This document shows, piece by piece, positions 35,469-44,859 of a stretch of DNA of 64,000 bases. Position 1 is the stretch's first letter; every line of letters begins with the position of its first letter. The notes under the pieces were generated by a model that saw nothing but the letters and a program-made list of their open reading frames with translations, was not told the DNA's origin and made no database searches. The position numbers and the translations under genes were made by a program. Source of the stretch: Anianabacter salinae (GTDB taxonomy: Bacteria; Pseudomonadota; Alphaproteobacteria; Rhodobacterales; Rhodobacteraceae); the NCBI RefSeq assembly GCF_019061145.1, contig NZ_JAHQZS010000002.1, positions 434,001 to 498,000 on the forward strand, in the 5' to 3' direction.

Positions 35469-36545
35469 ATGGCAACGGCAGACCTTCTTTCCATGAATGA
35501 CAAGCGCAATACCGACAAGCAGAAGGCGCTGGATTCGGCGCTCGCACAGATCGAACGCCAGTTCGGCAAGGGCTCGATCATGCGCCTTGGCGGAGAGAAT
35601 GCGATTCCCGATATCGAGTCCACTTCGACCGGGTCGCTGGGGCTCGACATCGCGCTTGGCATCGGCGGTCTGCCCAAGGGCCGGATCATCGAGATTTACG
35701 GCCCTGAATCCTCGGGCAAGACCACGCTGACGCTGCATGCGGTCGCCGAGGAGCAGAAAAAGGGCGGCGTCTGCGCCTTCGTTGACGCGGAACACGCGCT
35801 TGATCCGCAGTATGCCAAGAAGCTGGGCGTGAACCTGGAAGAATTGCTGATCTCGCAGCCCGACACCGGCGAACAGGCACTGGAGATTGTCGATACCCTC
35901 GTGCGCTCGGGCGCGGTCAACATGGTGGTGGTCGATTCGGTTGCCGCCCTCACGCCGAAATCGGAACTCGAAGGCGACATGGGCGACAGCTCGGTCGGCG
36001 TGCACGCCCGCCTGATGAGTCAGGCGATGCGCAAGCTCACCGGCTCGATCAGCAGGTCGGGCTGCATGGTGATCTTCATCAACCAGATCCGCATGAAGAT
36101 CGGCGTCATGTTCGGCTCGCCCGAGACGACGACGGGCGGCAACGCGCTCAAGTTCTATTCCTCGGTGCGTCTCGACATCCGCCGCATCGGTGCGATCAAG
36201 GACCGTGACGAGGTTGTCGGTAACGCCACCCGCGTGAAGGTCGTCAAGAACAAGGTCGCACCGCCGTTCAAGCAGGTCGAATTCGACATCATGTATGGCG
36301 AAGGCATCTCGAAGACGGGCGAATTGCTGGATCTCGGCGTGAAGGCGGGGGTCGTGGACAAGTCCGGGGCCTGGTTCTCGTACGGCGATGAACGGATCGG
36401 GCAGGGGCGCGAGAACGCCAAGATCTTCCTCAAGGAGAACGCCGCGATGGCGATCGAGATCGAGGACAAGATCCGCGCCGCGCACGGGCTCGATTTCCAC
36501 ATGGATGAGGGCGACAGCCAGTCCGACGATGTCATGGAAGGCTAG
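35469..36545 (+). CDS. recA: Recombinase RecA
   Basis: A 358-residue RecA, the strand-exchange ATPase of recombination and the SOS co-protease. Walker [10 protein letters not shown] (near 75), the DAEHALDP segment, Walker B-like VVVDSVAAL, loop L2 region [20 protein letters not shown] ([16 protein letters not shown]) and an acidic C-terminal tail ([13 protein letters not shown]). AAGGA at 35456-35460 places the start at ATG 35469; the frame stays open upstream without support. An SOS box and a candidate promoter lie ahead and a strong terminator follows. Confidence 0.97.
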   Translation: MATADLLSMNDKRNTDKQKALDSALAQIERQFGKGSIMRLGGENAIPDIESTSTGSLGLDIALGIGGLPKGRIIEIYGPESSGKTTLTLHAVAEEQKKGGVCAFVDAEHALDPQYAKKLGVNLEELLISQPDTGEQALEIVDTLVRSGAVNMVVVDSVAALTPKSELEGDMGDSSVGVHARLMSQAMRKLTGSISRSGCMVIFINQIRMKIGVMFGSPETTTGGNALKFYSSVRLDIRRIGAIKDRDEVVGNATRVKVVKNKVAPPFKQVEFDIMYGEGISKTGELLDLGVKAGVVDKSGAWFSYGDERIGQGRENAKIFLKENAAMAIEIEDKIRAAHGLDFHMDEGDSQSDDVMEG

Positions 36546-36574
36546 CCGGCCGCCATTCCTGCCAGTCGCAACAA

Positions 36575-36600
36575 GGCATCGCCGAAAGGCGGTGCCCTTT
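36575..36600 (+). terminator. Rho-independent terminator of recA
   Basis: GGCATCGCC and GGCGGTGCC form a 9-base stem (one G-T pair) closed by a GAAA tetraloop, then CTTTG. It is 29 bases past the recA stop. Confidence 0.7.
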
Positions 36601-36698
36601 GCACATCGTGCATCGACGCACCGCCCGCGCGCCGGTCGCTGGACACCCCTGTTTCCCGGCGATAGACGGAACCGAACCCCTTTTCGGACGCCGGACCC

Positions 36699-39359
36699 AT
36701 GCCCAGCCTTAACGACATCCGCTCGACCTTCCTCGACTACTTTGAAACGAACGGGCACACGGTGGTGCCCTCGTCGCCGCTGGTGCCGCGCAATGACCCG
36801 ACGCTCATGTTCACCAACTCTGGCATGGTGCAGTTCAAGAACTGCTTCACCGGGGTGGAAAAGCGCGACTATGTCCGCGCCACATCCTCGCAGAAGTGCG
36901 TCCGTGCGGGCGGCAAGCACAACGATCTCGACAACGTCGGTTACACGGCGCGTCACCACACCTTCTTCGAGATGCTCGGCAACTTTTCGTTTGGCGACTA
37001 TTTCAAGACCGAGGCGATCCCGTTCGCGTGGGAACTGCTGACCAAGGGCTTCGGCATCGACGCCTCGAAGCTGCTGACGACCGTTTACCACACCGACGAC
37101 GAAGCGTTCGAGATCTGGAAGAAGGTCGGCGTGCCCGAGGACCGGATCATCCGCATCGCCACTTCGGACAATTTCTGGCAGATGGGCCCGACCGGACCCT
37201 GCGGCCCCTGCACCGAGATTTTCTACGACCACGGCGATCACATCTGGGGCGGCCCCCCCGGCAGCAAGGACGAGGACGGCGACCGCTTCATCGAGATCTG
37301 GAACGTCGTCTTCATGCAGAACGAGCAGTTCGAGGATGGCTCGATGCGCGCCCTCGACATGCAGTCGATCGACACCGGCATGGGGCTGGAACGGATCGGC
37401 GCGCTGCTTCAGGGAAAGCACGACAATTACGACACCGACCTGATGCGCGCGCTGATCGAGGCGTCAGCGCATGCGTCGAGCGTCGATCCCGACGGACCGC
37501 AGAACGTGCATCACCGGGTGATCGCCGATCATTTGCGTTCAACCTCGTTCCTGATCGCGGACGGTGTGATGCCGTCGAACGAGGGGCGCGGCTATGTGCT
37601 GCGCCGGATCATGCGCCGCGCGATGCGGCACGCGCACATGCTGGGTGCCGCCGACCCGATGATGCACCGGCTGGTGCCCGCGCTGGTGACGCAGATGGGG
37701 CAGGCCTATCCCGAACTTGTCCGCGCCAAGGCGCTGATCGAGGAAACGCTGCGGTCCGAGGAAACCCGGTTCCGGCAGACTCTCGACCGCGGGCTCAAGC
37801 TGCTGGACGAAGAGCTTGGCAGCCTGCCCGAAGGTGCGGCGCTGCCCGGCGAGGCGGCGTTCAAGCTGTACGACACCTATGGCTTCCCGCTCGATCTGAC
37901 GCAGGACGCGCTGCGCGAGCGCGGCCGCGAGGTGAACATCGCTGGTTTCGACGCCGCGATGTCCGAGCAGAAGGCCAAGGCCCGCGCGGCCTGGTCCGGA
38001 TCGGGCGAAGCGGCGGACGCCGCGATCTGGTTCGAGCTGGCGGAAAAACATGGTCCGACGGAGTTCCTGGGGTACGACACCGAAACCGCCGAGGCGCAGG
38101 TGCTGGCCGTCGTGCAAGACGGGGCAGCGATCGACGCCGCCAACGCAGGCGACACGGTGCAGATCGTGGTCAACCAAACGCCGTTCTACGGCGAATCTGG
38201 CGGCCAGGTCGGTGACACGGGCCTCTTGACGACCGAGGGCGGCGCGGCGCGCATCACCGACACCCGCAAGGTCGCGGGCGTGTTCATCCATTTCGCCGAG
38301 GTCACCGAAGGCCGCATCGCCAAGGGCACGGGCGCGCGGCTGGCCGTGGACCACGACCGCCGCACGATGATCCGCGCCAACCATTCCGCGACGCACCTGC
38401 TGCACGAGGCGCTGCGCGTCGCGCTTGGCGATCATGTCGCGCAGCGCGGCTCGCTGAATGCGCCCGACCGGCTGAGGTTCGACTTCAGCCATGCCAAGGC
38501 CCTGTCGGCGGACGAGATTGCGCAGGTCGAGCGGGAGGTCAACGCCTTTATCCGCCAGAACACGCCGGTCGAGACTCGGATCATGACACCCGACGACGCC
38601 CGCGCGATCGGCGCGCAGGCGCTGTTCGGCGAGAAATACGGCGACGAGGTGCGGGTGGTGTCGATGGGCACCGCGGACACCGGCGAGGGCGCGGACGGGC
38701 AGACCTATTCGATCGAGTTGTGCGGCGGCACCCACGTGACGCGCACCGGCGACATCGGCGCCTTCGCCCTGACATCCGAAGCCGCGTCCTCGTCCGGGGT
38801 GCGCCGGATCGAGGCGCTGACCGGGGCTGCGGCGTTGGCGGAACTACGGGGCCGCGATGCTGCGCTGTCCGAGATCGAGGCGTTGCTGAAATCCGACAAG
38901 GCCAGCGTTGTCGAGCGGGTTCGCGCGCTGATGGACGAGCGCAAGGCGCTGGCGAACGAAGTCGGCCAGCTCAGGCGCGAGCTGGCCATGGCGGGCGGCG
39001 CGGGGCAGGGCGCGGCCGTCCCTGAAGCCAGAGAGATTGGCGGCGTGCGGTTCCTGGCGCAGGTGATGAACGGCGTCTCGGGCAAGGACCTGCCCGCGCT
39101 GATCGATGCGCAGAAGGCGCGGATCGGCTCGGGCGCGATTCTTCTGATCGCCGAGGCGGACGGCAAGGCTGCGGTGGCGGCGGGCGTGACCGACGACATG
39201 ACCGGCAGCGTCAGCGCGGTCGATCTGGTCAAGGCCGCCGTGGCGGAACTGGGCGGCAAGGGCGGCGGCGGGCGTGCAGACATGGCGCAGGGCGGTGCGA
39301 AAAGCGCCGAGAATGCAGCGGCGGCCATCGCGGCGGCCGAGAAGGTACTGGAGGGATAG
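36699..39359 (+). CDS. alaS: Alanyl-tRNA synthetase
   Basis: An 886-residue class II synthetase of full length. The N-terminal catalytic core shows [13 protein letters not shown] and [18 protein letters not shown]. The editing domain shows [15 protein letters not shown] (zinc-binding HSATH) and the later [13 protein letters not shown] zinc/editing motif. A C-terminal oligomerisation and C-Ala domain follows, ending in [13 protein letters not shown]. It charges tRNA-Ala and removes mischarged Ser and Gly. No T-box or other leader is evident. It overlaps nothing; the next gene begins at the base after its stop. Confidence 0.96.
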   Translation: MPSLNDIRSTFLDYFETNGHTVVPSSPLVPRNDPTLMFTNSGMVQFKNCFTGVEKRDYVRATSSQKCVRAGGKHNDLDNVGYTARHHTFFEMLGNFSFGDYFKTEAIPFAWELLTKGFGIDASKLLTTVYHTDDEAFEIWKKVGVPEDRIIRIATSDNFWQMGPTGPCGPCTEIFYDHGDHIWGGPPGSKDEDGDRFIEIWNVVFMQNEQFEDGSMRALDMQSIDTGMGLERIGALLQGKHDNYDTDLMRALIEASAHASSVDPDGPQNVHHRVIADHLRSTSFLIADGVMPSNEGRGYVLRRIMRRAMRHAHMLGAADPMMHRLVPALVTQMGQAYPELVRAKALIEETLRSEETRFRQTLDRGLKLLDEELGSLPEGAALPGEAAFKLYDTYGFPLDLTQDALRERGREVNIAGFDAAMSEQKAKARAAWSGSGEAADAAIWFELAEKHGPTEFLGYDTETAEAQVLAVVQDGAAIDAANAGDTVQIVVNQTPFYGESGGQVGDTGLLTTEGGAARITDTRKVAGVFIHFAEVTEGRIAKGTGARLAVDHDRRTMIRANHSATHLLHEALRVALGDHVAQRGSLNAPDRLRFDFSHAKALSADEIAQVEREVNAFIRQNTPVETRIMTPDDARAIGAQALFGEKYGDEVRVVSMGTADTGEGADGQTYSIELCGGTHVTRTGDIGAFALTSEAASSSGVRRIEALTGAAALAELRGRDAALSEIEALLKSDKASVVERVRALMDERKALANEVGQLRRELAMAGGAGQGAAVPEAREIGGVRFLAQVMNGVSGKDLPALIDAQKARIGSGAILLIAEADGKAAVAAGVTDDMTGSVSAVDLVKAAVAELGGKGGGGRADMAQGGAKSAENAAAAIAAAEKVLEG

Positions 39360-39650
39360 ATGAGCGCGCTTTGGATCGCCCATGTGCATGTGAACGACGA
39401 AGAGGCCTATGGCCGCTACGCCAAACTGGCCACCGGGGCCATCGCGGCCCATGGCGGCGTGTTCCTGGCGCGCGGCGGGCGCTATGTGCAGCTAGAGGGC
39501 AACGACCGGCCTCGCAACGTGGTGGCCCGGTTCCCGTCGGTCGAGGCGGCGGTGGAGTGCTACAACTCGGACGCCTACCAGGAGGCGCTGAGCCACGCGC
39601 GCGGCGCGTCCGAGCGTGACCTGATGGTGGTCGAAGAGATCGGCGACTGA
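39360..39650 (+). CDS. DUF1330-family small protein
   Basis: 96 residues of the ferredoxin-like dimeric alpha/beta-barrel type called DUF1330: WIAHVHVNDEEAYGRYAKLA, GGVFLARGGRY, NVVARFPSVEAAVECYNSDAYQ and a final RDLMVVEEI. These small proteins are conserved in proteobacteria without an agreed function. The ATG lies immediately after the alaS stop (TAGATG), so the two are co-transcribed. There is no signal peptide or metal motif. Confidence 0.88.
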   Translation: MSALWIAHVHVNDEEAYGRYAKLATGAIAAHGGVFLARGGRYVQLEGNDRPRNVVARFPSVEAAVECYNSDAYQEALSHARGASERDLMVVEEIGD

Positions 39651-39994
39651 ACCGGACTGGCCGGGCGGGGAGGATCAGCCCTCTTTACGTGCCAAAACCG
39701 GTGTCGAAATCAAGGCAGCGATACGATTGATTCTGTTCGCAAAGCAGACGGCCCATTGCGATCTGCAAACGATCCCAAGCATTTTCCACGACTGTTTCCG
39801 CTGCGCAACCAATGCCTTGTGGTCTTCACGGCGGCCACGCGCCGATGTGATGCTCATTGACCACACGTCACCTTCATTTGTGCAGAAAAACTCCCCTTAT
39901 CCGGGAATTGGCCGGTCTGGACGCGATGAAGGTCTAGGGATTTCAAAAAGCATCATGGTAAATTCAGGACGCTGTTAGGGTAACGGAGGTTCCT
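39651..39994. other. Intergenic region without a convincing gene
   Basis: 344 bases between the DUF1330 gene and the first small secreted protein. It is noticeably more AT-rich than its surroundings. Two ORFs of 63 and 83 codons on opposite strands overlap each other and show no protein-like features, so I leave them out. It probably carries the promoter of the next gene. GGAGG at 39985-39989 is that gene's ribosome site. Confidence 0.5.
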
Positions 39995-40270
39995 ATGAAA
40001 ACTATCCTTTTTGCTGCCGCTGCTGCGGTTTCTTTTGCCGCTCCCGCCGTCGCGTGGGAAGGCCGGACTGTCGCGTGCTTCGACAAGGTTTGGGTCGGTC
40101 CGACCTACACCACGTCGAAGAAGCTCGTGATGGCTCCGCACGACGAGTACAAGCACACCGCAAAAGGTGTCGAGCTTGTGCGCTACGACGCGGTTTACCG
40201 CGAGTACAAGCACAAGGTGTCCGACGGACACTGGGTGATGAAAGAAGTTCCCTGCGCCTGCAACTGCTGA
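39995..40270 (+). CDS. Small secreted protein, paralogue 1
   Basis: 91 residues: a signal peptide of about 20 residues (MKTILFAAAAAVSFAAPAVA), then WEGRTVACFDKVWVGPTYTT and a lysine-rich, aromatic mature part with DAVYREYK and DGHWVMKEVPCACNC. Three cysteines cluster near the end plus one near the start, so disulfides in the periplasm are likely. The block GRTVACFDKVW-x-x-PTYT recurs in the gene 203 bases downstream. I do not recognise the family. A strong GGAGG precedes the ATG. Confidence 0.85.
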   Translation: MKTILFAAAAAVSFAAPAVAWEGRTVACFDKVWVGPTYTTSKKLVMAPHDEYKHTAKGVELVRYDAVYREYKHKVSDGHWVMKEVPCACNC

Positions 40271-40323
40271 GACCCTGACAGCCCCGGCAACGGGGCAGGG
40301 TTTCCAGGCCTGGAAACGAATGA

Positions 40324-40350
40324 CGCGAGGGGAGGTCCCCTCGCGTTTTT
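40324..40350 (+). terminator. Strong Rho-independent terminator between the two paralogues
   Basis: CGCGAGGGGA and TCCCCTCGCG form a perfect 10-base stem with almost no loop, followed by five T. Upstream lie two further hairpins: GCCCC/GGGGC (about 40281-40296) and the perfect palindrome GTTTCCAGGCCTGGAAAC (40300-40317). Confidence 0.85.
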
Positions 40351-40473
40351 CGTTGCAGATCAGCCAGCGCGGATGACCCCGCGCGCCGTTTACCCTAATT
40401 TTGCCGATTTTCCCTGACATGAGGTGTCAAGGCGGGGCCCGTGTGCCTGCCCGGACAGTGTTGGAGCGTGAAG

Positions 40474-40761
40474 ATGAAATCAGTTTTCCTTGCCACGGCA
40501 TTCTGCCTTGCCACCACAGGCATGGCGTCTGCACTGACGCCCACGCCCGACATGGGGCGGACGGTGGCCTGCTTTGACAAGGTCTGGATCGCGCCCACCT
40601 ACACCGTCACCAAGGAACTGGTTCAGCCGAAAAAGCGGGTCTACGTCAAGCGGCGCGGCCTGATCGAGCTGGTCGAGTACGCCGCCATCTACCGCGAGAT
40701 CAAGACGCTCAAGGAAGACGGGCACTGGGTGCTGAGGCAGATCGCCTGCAAGAAGAAATAG
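40474..40761 (+). CDS. Small secreted protein, paralogue 2
   Basis: 95 residues: a signal peptide of about 20 residues (MKSVFLATAFCLATTGMASA), then MGRTVACFDKVWIAPTYTVT, a basic middle (KKRVYVKRRG) and AAIYREIK...DGHWVLRQIACKK. It aligns end to end with paralogue 1, keeping CFDKVW, PTYT, IYRE/VYRE, DGHWV and the cysteine after it, but it lacks the terminal CNC. ATG 40474 is spaced 8 bases from GGAG. It has its own terminators on both sides, so it is a separate transcript. An inverted repeat TGACA-N5-TGTCA at 40415-40429 lies upstream. Confidence 0.85.
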   Translation: MKSVFLATAFCLATTGMASALTPTPDMGRTVACFDKVWIAPTYTVTKELVQPKKRVYVKRRGLIELVEYAAIYREIKTLKEDGHWVLRQIACKKK

Positions 40762-40782
40762 GGGCCCCGAAGGGCCCCGTTT
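40761..40782. terminator. Hairpin between paralogue 2 and typA
   Basis: GGGGCCC-CGAA-GGGCCCC, a perfect 7-base stem with a tetraloop, then GTTT, starting at the stop codon. It may serve both convergent genes. Confidence 0.6.
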
Positions 40783-40788
40783 CCGACT

Positions 40789-42609
40789 TCAGGCGCTGGC
40801 GCGCGACTGCCGCTTGCGCTCGTGCGGGTCGAGGAACCGCTTGCGCAGGCGGATCGCGTTCGGCGTCACCTCGACCAACTCGTCGTCGTCGATGTAGGCG
40901 ATCGCCTGTTCCAGCGACAGGGTGATCGGCGTGGTCAGGCGCACCGCCTCGTCCGTGCCCGAAGCGCGCACGTTGGTCAGCTGCTTGCCCTTCAGCGGGT
41001 TCACCTCGAGATCATTGTCGCGGCTGTGCTCGCCGATGATCATGCCAGTGTAGACGGCTTCCTGCGCGCCGATGAAGAACCGGCCGCGATCCTCGAGCTT
41101 CCACAGAGCATAGGACACCGACACGCCGTTCTCCATCGAGATCAGCACGCCCGCGCGGCGGCCGGGGATCGAGCCGCGGAACGGCGCCCATTCGTGGAAC
41201 ACCCGGTTCAGAACGCCGCTGCCGCGCGTGTCGGTCAGGAATTCGCCCTGGTAGCCGATCAAGCCGCGCGACGGGACATGCGCGATGATCCGCGTCTTGC
41301 CGGCGCCCGCAGGCTTCATCTCGACCAGGTCGCCCTTGCGCGGACCGGTGATCTTTTCGATCACGGCGCCGGTGTATTCGTCGTCGACGTCGATGGTGAC
41401 CTCTTCGATGGGCTCCATCCGTTGGCCGTCCACATCGCGGAACAGCACCTGCGGGCGCGAGATCGACAGCTCGAACCCTTCGCGGCGCATGTTCTCGATC
41501 AACACGCCCATCTGCAATTCGCCGCGGCCCGCGACCTCGAAGGCTTCGCCGCCGGGGGTGTCGGTGACGCGGATCGCGACGTTCGTTTCGGCCTCTTTCA
41601 TCAGGCGGTCGCGAATGACGCGGCTTTGCACCTTCTTGCCGTCACGGCCCGCAAGGGGCGAATCGTTGATCCCGAAGGTCACGGTGATCGTCGGCGGGTC
41701 GATGGGCTGCGCGGGGATCGATTCGGTCACCGAGGGATCGGCCAGCGTGTCGGCCACGGTCGCCTTGGTCATGCCCGCAAGCGTGATGATGTCGCCTGCC
41801 GTCGCTTCGTCGATGGCGGTCTGAGACAGGCCGCGGAAAGCGAGGATCTTGGACACGCGGAACTGTTCGATCCGGTCGCCATTGCGCGCCAGCGCGTTCA
41901 GGGTGGCGCCCGCCTTGATGGTGCCCGCCTCGACACGGCCCGTCAGGATGCGGCCGATGAACGGGTCAGCGCCCAGGGTGGTCGCCAGCATCCGGAACGG
42001 CTCGTCCTTCTGCGCGATCTGCGCCGGGGCGGGGACGTGGCGGATGACCAGATCAAACAGCGCCGTCAGGTCCTTGCGCGGGCCGTTCAACTCGACATCG
42101 GCCCAGCCGTTGCGGCCCGACGCGTAGAGCACCGGGAAATCAAGCTGGTCATCGTTGGCGCCAAGGGCCGCGAACAGGTCGAACACCTCGTTCAGGGCGC
42201 GGTCGGGTTCGGCGTCGTGCTTGTCCACCTTGTTCAGCACCACGATGGGCCGCAGGCCAAGCGCCAGCGCCTTCGAGGTGACGAATTTCGTCTGCGGCAT
42301 CGGGCCTTCGGCGGCATCCACCAAAAGAACGACACCGTCGACCATGGACAGGATGCGCTCGACCTCGCCGCCGAAATCGGCGTGGCCGGGGGTGTCGACG
42401 ATGTTGATCCGGGTGTCGCCGACTTCGACGCTCGTGCACTTGGCAAGGATCGTGATGCCGCGCTCGCGTTCCAGATCGTTGGAATCCATCGCCCGTTCGG
42501 ACACCGTCTGGTTGTCGCGGAACGCGCCCGATTGCTTGAGAAGTTCGTCCACCAGCGTCGTCTTGCCGTGGTCGACGTGCGCGATGATTGCGATATTTCG
42601 CAGGTCCAT
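40789..42609 (-). CDS. typA: GTPase TypA/BipA
   Basis: A 606-residue translational GTPase of full length. The G domain starts with IAHVDHGKTTLVDELL (G1), followed by RERGITI (G2), DTPGHADFGGEVER (G3) and NKVDK (G4). Domains II, III and V and the TypA-specific C-terminal domain follow (DTRGSGVLNRVFHEW region). TypA binds ribosomes and helps 50S assembly and stress adaptation. It is a single-gene unit, convergent with the small secreted protein gene. Confidence 0.96.
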   Translation of the reverse strand: MDLRNIAIIAHVDHGKTTLVDELLKQSGAFRDNQTVSERAMDSNDLERERGITILAKCTSVEVGDTRINIVDTPGHADFGGEVERILSMVDGVVLLVDAAEGPMPQTKFVTSKALALGLRPIVVLNKVDKHDAEPDRALNEVFDLFAALGANDDQLDFPVLYASGRNGWADVELNGPRKDLTALFDLVIRHVPAPAQIAQKDEPFRMLATTLGADPFIGRILTGRVEAGTIKAGATLNALARNGDRIEQFRVSKILAFRGLSQTAIDEATAGDIITLAGMTKATVADTLADPSVTESIPAQPIDPPTITVTFGINDSPLAGRDGKKVQSRVIRDRLMKEAETNVAIRVTDTPGGEAFEVAGRGELQMGVLIENMRREGFELSISRPQVLFRDVDGQRMEPIEEVTIDVDDEYTGAVIEKITGPRKGDLVEMKPAGAGKTRIIAHVPSRGLIGYQGEFLTDTRGSGVLNRVFHEWAPFRGSIPGRRAGVLISMENGVSVSYALWKLEDRGRFFIGAQEAVYTGMIIGEHSRDNDLEVNPLKGKQLTNVRASGTDEAVRLTTPITLSLEQAIAYIDDDELVEVTPNAIRLRKRFLDPHERKRQSRASA

Positions 42610-42714
42610 TTGGTCAGCCTTTTTCGGAGTTGCCGCGCCCTTACTATGCAGGCGCAGAAAAGGCCAGTGAAAAGGCGCGGCGCTGCCTGAAACGTGACGG
42701 CGCGGGCGCGCCGT

Positions 42715-43044
42715 TCAATGCCGGGCCGAGGCCGAGAACAGGTGGATCACCAGGATCCCGCCAAGGATCATCGCCATTCCAAGCACCGCAGGCAGGTCCA
42801 GCTTTTGCCCGAAGATGATGTAGCCGATGATTGCGATCAGCACGATCCCGAGGCCGGACCAGATCGCATAGACGATGCCCACCGGCATGAACCGAAGCGC
42901 CCCGGCCAGCAGCCAGAACGAACAGGCATAGGCGACCACGACGATCAGGGACGGCACCAGCCGGGTGAATTGCTGGCTGGCTTGCAGCGCGGTCGTGCCG
43001 ATCGTCTCGGTGACGATGGCCAGGAACAGGTAGACGTAGGGCAC
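42715..43044 (-). CDS. SMR-family multidrug efflux protein (EmrE-like)
   Basis: 109 residues and four membrane helices. The essential membrane glutamate is E13 (AIVTETIGTTALQAS), equivalent to EmrE E14, and YAIWSGLGIVLIAIIGYIIFGQ is the SMR helix 3-4 signature (YAIWSGLGIVLIAIIG). It exports cationic compounds or guanidinium by proton antiport as a dimer. The start is GTG 43044, and it is 10 bases behind the YitT-like gene in the same direction. Confidence 0.92.
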   Translation of the reverse strand: MPYVYLFLAIVTETIGTTALQASQQFTRLVPSLIVVVAYACSFWLLAGALRFMPVGIVYAIWSGLGIVLIAIIGYIIFGQKLDLPAVLGMAMILGGILVIHLFSASARH

Positions 43045-43054
43045 TGGGGCGGCC

Positions 43055-43672
43055 TCACTTGGCGATATAGCGGTCGCGGCGATGGTTGATCGCGATTATC
43101 AGGTTCAGCACCACCGCGCCCAGAAGCGAATAAAGCACGATCTCGGCCGGGAAAAGCAGGAAGGCGACCAGAAACAGGCAACCGTCAAAAATCAGTTGCG
43201 TCAACCCGGCCGGAAACCCCGCCTTGTCCTGCAGGTAAAGCGCAAGGATGCCGATGCCGCCAAGGCTCGCGCCGTGACGGAACAGCGACAGCAGGCCGAC
43301 CCCGGCGGTGATGCCGAACAGGATCGCGGCGACGGCGGGGTTCAGTCGCTCGATTGCCAGCACCATCGGCATCAGTTCCACGAACCCCGACATCAGGCAG
43401 ACCGAGGCAAAGCTCTTGACGGTAAAGGTCCATCCCATGCGCTGCACCGCGAGGATGTAGAACGGCATGTTGAGCGCAAGGAACGCGATCCCGAAGGACA
43501 GCGGCGTCAGGTAGGCCGCGATCAGCGCAAGACCGGCGATCTGCCCGGTGATGAGGCCCGGATGGCTGAGGATCTGGATCGACAGCGCGACAAGCGCGGT
43601 GCCGATCAGGATGCCTTGCACATCCTCCCAGCGGGTGTGGCGGTCTGCGGGGGGTGTGTCGAGGATCAGCAT
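43055..43672 (-). CDS. YitT-family membrane protein
   Basis: 205 residues from ATG 43672, with five to six membrane segments: VQGILIGTALVALSIQIL, ITGQIAGLALIAAYLTPLSFG, the following LNMPFYILAVQRMGW, GITAGVGLLSLFRHGASLGG and LIFDGCLFLVAFLLFP. The TGQIAGLAL and GASLGGIGIL glycine motifs fit the YitT/DUF161 group, whose function is not settled. The frame stays open upstream, but only this ATG gives a normal N-terminus. It precedes the SMR gene in one unit. Confidence 0.82.
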   Translation of the reverse strand: MLILDTPPADRHTRWEDVQGILIGTALVALSIQILSHPGLITGQIAGLALIAAYLTPLSFGIAFLALNMPFYILAVQRMGWTFTVKSFASVCLMSGFVELMPMVLAIERLNPAVAAILFGITAGVGLLSLFRHGASLGGIGILALYLQDKAGFPAGLTQLIFDGCLFLVAFLLFPAEIVLYSLLGAVVLNLIIAINHRRDRYIAK

Positions 43673-43830
43673 GGCGCAATAATACGCTGCGGTGCGGCAC
43701 AAGCCAGACTGGATGCCGCCTGGCGGAGGGCATTTGTGCGTCATGCCCATCAGGAAGGCACCTTGTCTTGGCGGCATGTGGCGCGATAGGCTGAGCGGGT
43801 GCAATCACTCCGTTTCGATAAGCGCCGCTT

Positions 43831-44781
43831 ATGCCGCTGACCCTGCGCCAGATGACCTATTTCGTCGCCCTCGCCGATGCGGGCACGTTTCGCGCGGCGG
43901 CGGCCCGGGTGCATATTTCGCAGCCCGCGCTGTCGCTGCAGATCAAGGAGATGGAAGAGACACTTGGCGCCCGGCTGGTCGAGCGCCTGCCGCGCGACAT
44001 CCGCCTGACGCGCGCGGGGCAGGAGGTTCTGACACGCTGCCGCGCCATCCTGTCGGACGTGCGCGATCTTGAACAGGCTGTCCGCCTGCAATCGGGCCTG
44101 TCGGGGCGGCTGATGCTGGGGGTGATTCCCACCGTCGCGCCGTATCTGCTGCCGCTGGCGTTGACCCGCATCCGGGCGCAGGATCTCACGCTGGAGCTGC
44201 GGGTGCGCGAGGCGCAGACGGACAGGCTTCTGGACGAATTGCGGCGCGGCGCGCTCGACGCCGTAGTAATGGCGCTTCCGGTGCCGGGGCAGGGGCTGGT
44301 CGCGCGGCCTTTGGGAGAAGACCATTTCCTGCTGGCCGGATCACCGAGCCGGGTCGCGCATCTGCGGGCGCGGGCGCAGGCGCTGGTGCCCGCAGGCATC
44401 GCACCGGACCAGCTATTGCTGCTGGACGAGGGGCATTGCCTTGCCGATCAGGCACTTGAGGTGTGCGGGATCGGCAGCCGGGGGCAGGTAGACTTGGGCG
44501 CATCATCCCTGTCCACGCTGTGCGGCCTCGTGGCCGAGGGGTTCGGCCTGACGCTTCTGCCTGAGATCGCAGTGCGGACCGAGGCGGCGGCTGCGCCGGG
44601 GCTGTCGCTGGTGCGCTTCGATGCGCCCGAACCCCGGCGCACGCTGGCGCTGGTGCGCCGCGAGACGACGGTGGACGGTTGGGCCGAGGATCTGGCGCGG
44701 CTGCTGGAGGGGGCGGTCGCGGACCTGACCGGCGCCGCCCGTGCGCTCGTCGGGCCTGCGACCCCTGCGCCCTCCGCATGA
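43831..44781 (+). CDS. oxyR: Hydrogen peroxide sensor OxyR (LysR family)
   Basis: A 316-residue LysR regulator with an N-terminal winged HTH (TFRAAAARVHISQPALSLQI). The OxyR hallmark is present: DEGHCLADQALEVCG with C203 and C212, nine residues apart like C199/C208 of E. coli OxyR, which form the peroxide-driven disulfide. No katG or peroxiredoxin gene is next to it; its neighbours are YitT-like (divergent) and lipA (downstream). The start is ATG 43831, 158 bases from the divergent YitT start. Confidence 0.88.
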   Translation: MPLTLRQMTYFVALADAGTFRAAAARVHISQPALSLQIKEMEETLGARLVERLPRDIRLTRAGQEVLTRCRAILSDVRDLEQAVRLQSGLSGRLMLGVIPTVAPYLLPLALTRIRAQDLTLELRVREAQTDRLLDELRRGALDAVVMALPVPGQGLVARPLGEDHFLLAGSPSRVAHLRARAQALVPAGIAPDQLLLLDEGHCLADQALEVCGIGSRGQVDLGASSLSTLCGLVAEGFGLTLLPEIAVRTEAAAAPGLSLVRFDAPEPRRTLALVRRETTVDGWAEDLARLLEGAVADLTGAARALVGPATPAPSA

Positions 44782-44859
44782 CCGCGATGCAACGCCACGC
44801 CGCCCTTGGCCCCCCGCGCCGAAAGCGTTATGTGACAGGGAATTGCGAAAGGTGACCCG

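Noticed and set aside
35427-37421. Long minus-strand open frames opposite recA/alaS (and similarly opposite ntrY at 57013-59058 and opposite the carboxylase at 1384-2913)
   Set aside because: Mirror frames caused by the high GC third codon position; they lack protein motifs, while the opposite strand encodes clear proteins.
39675-39978. ORFs of 63 (minus) and 83 (plus) codons in the gap before the first small secreted protein
   Set aside because: They overlap each other, have arbitrary composition and no supported start; the region is better read as promoter and spacer DNA.
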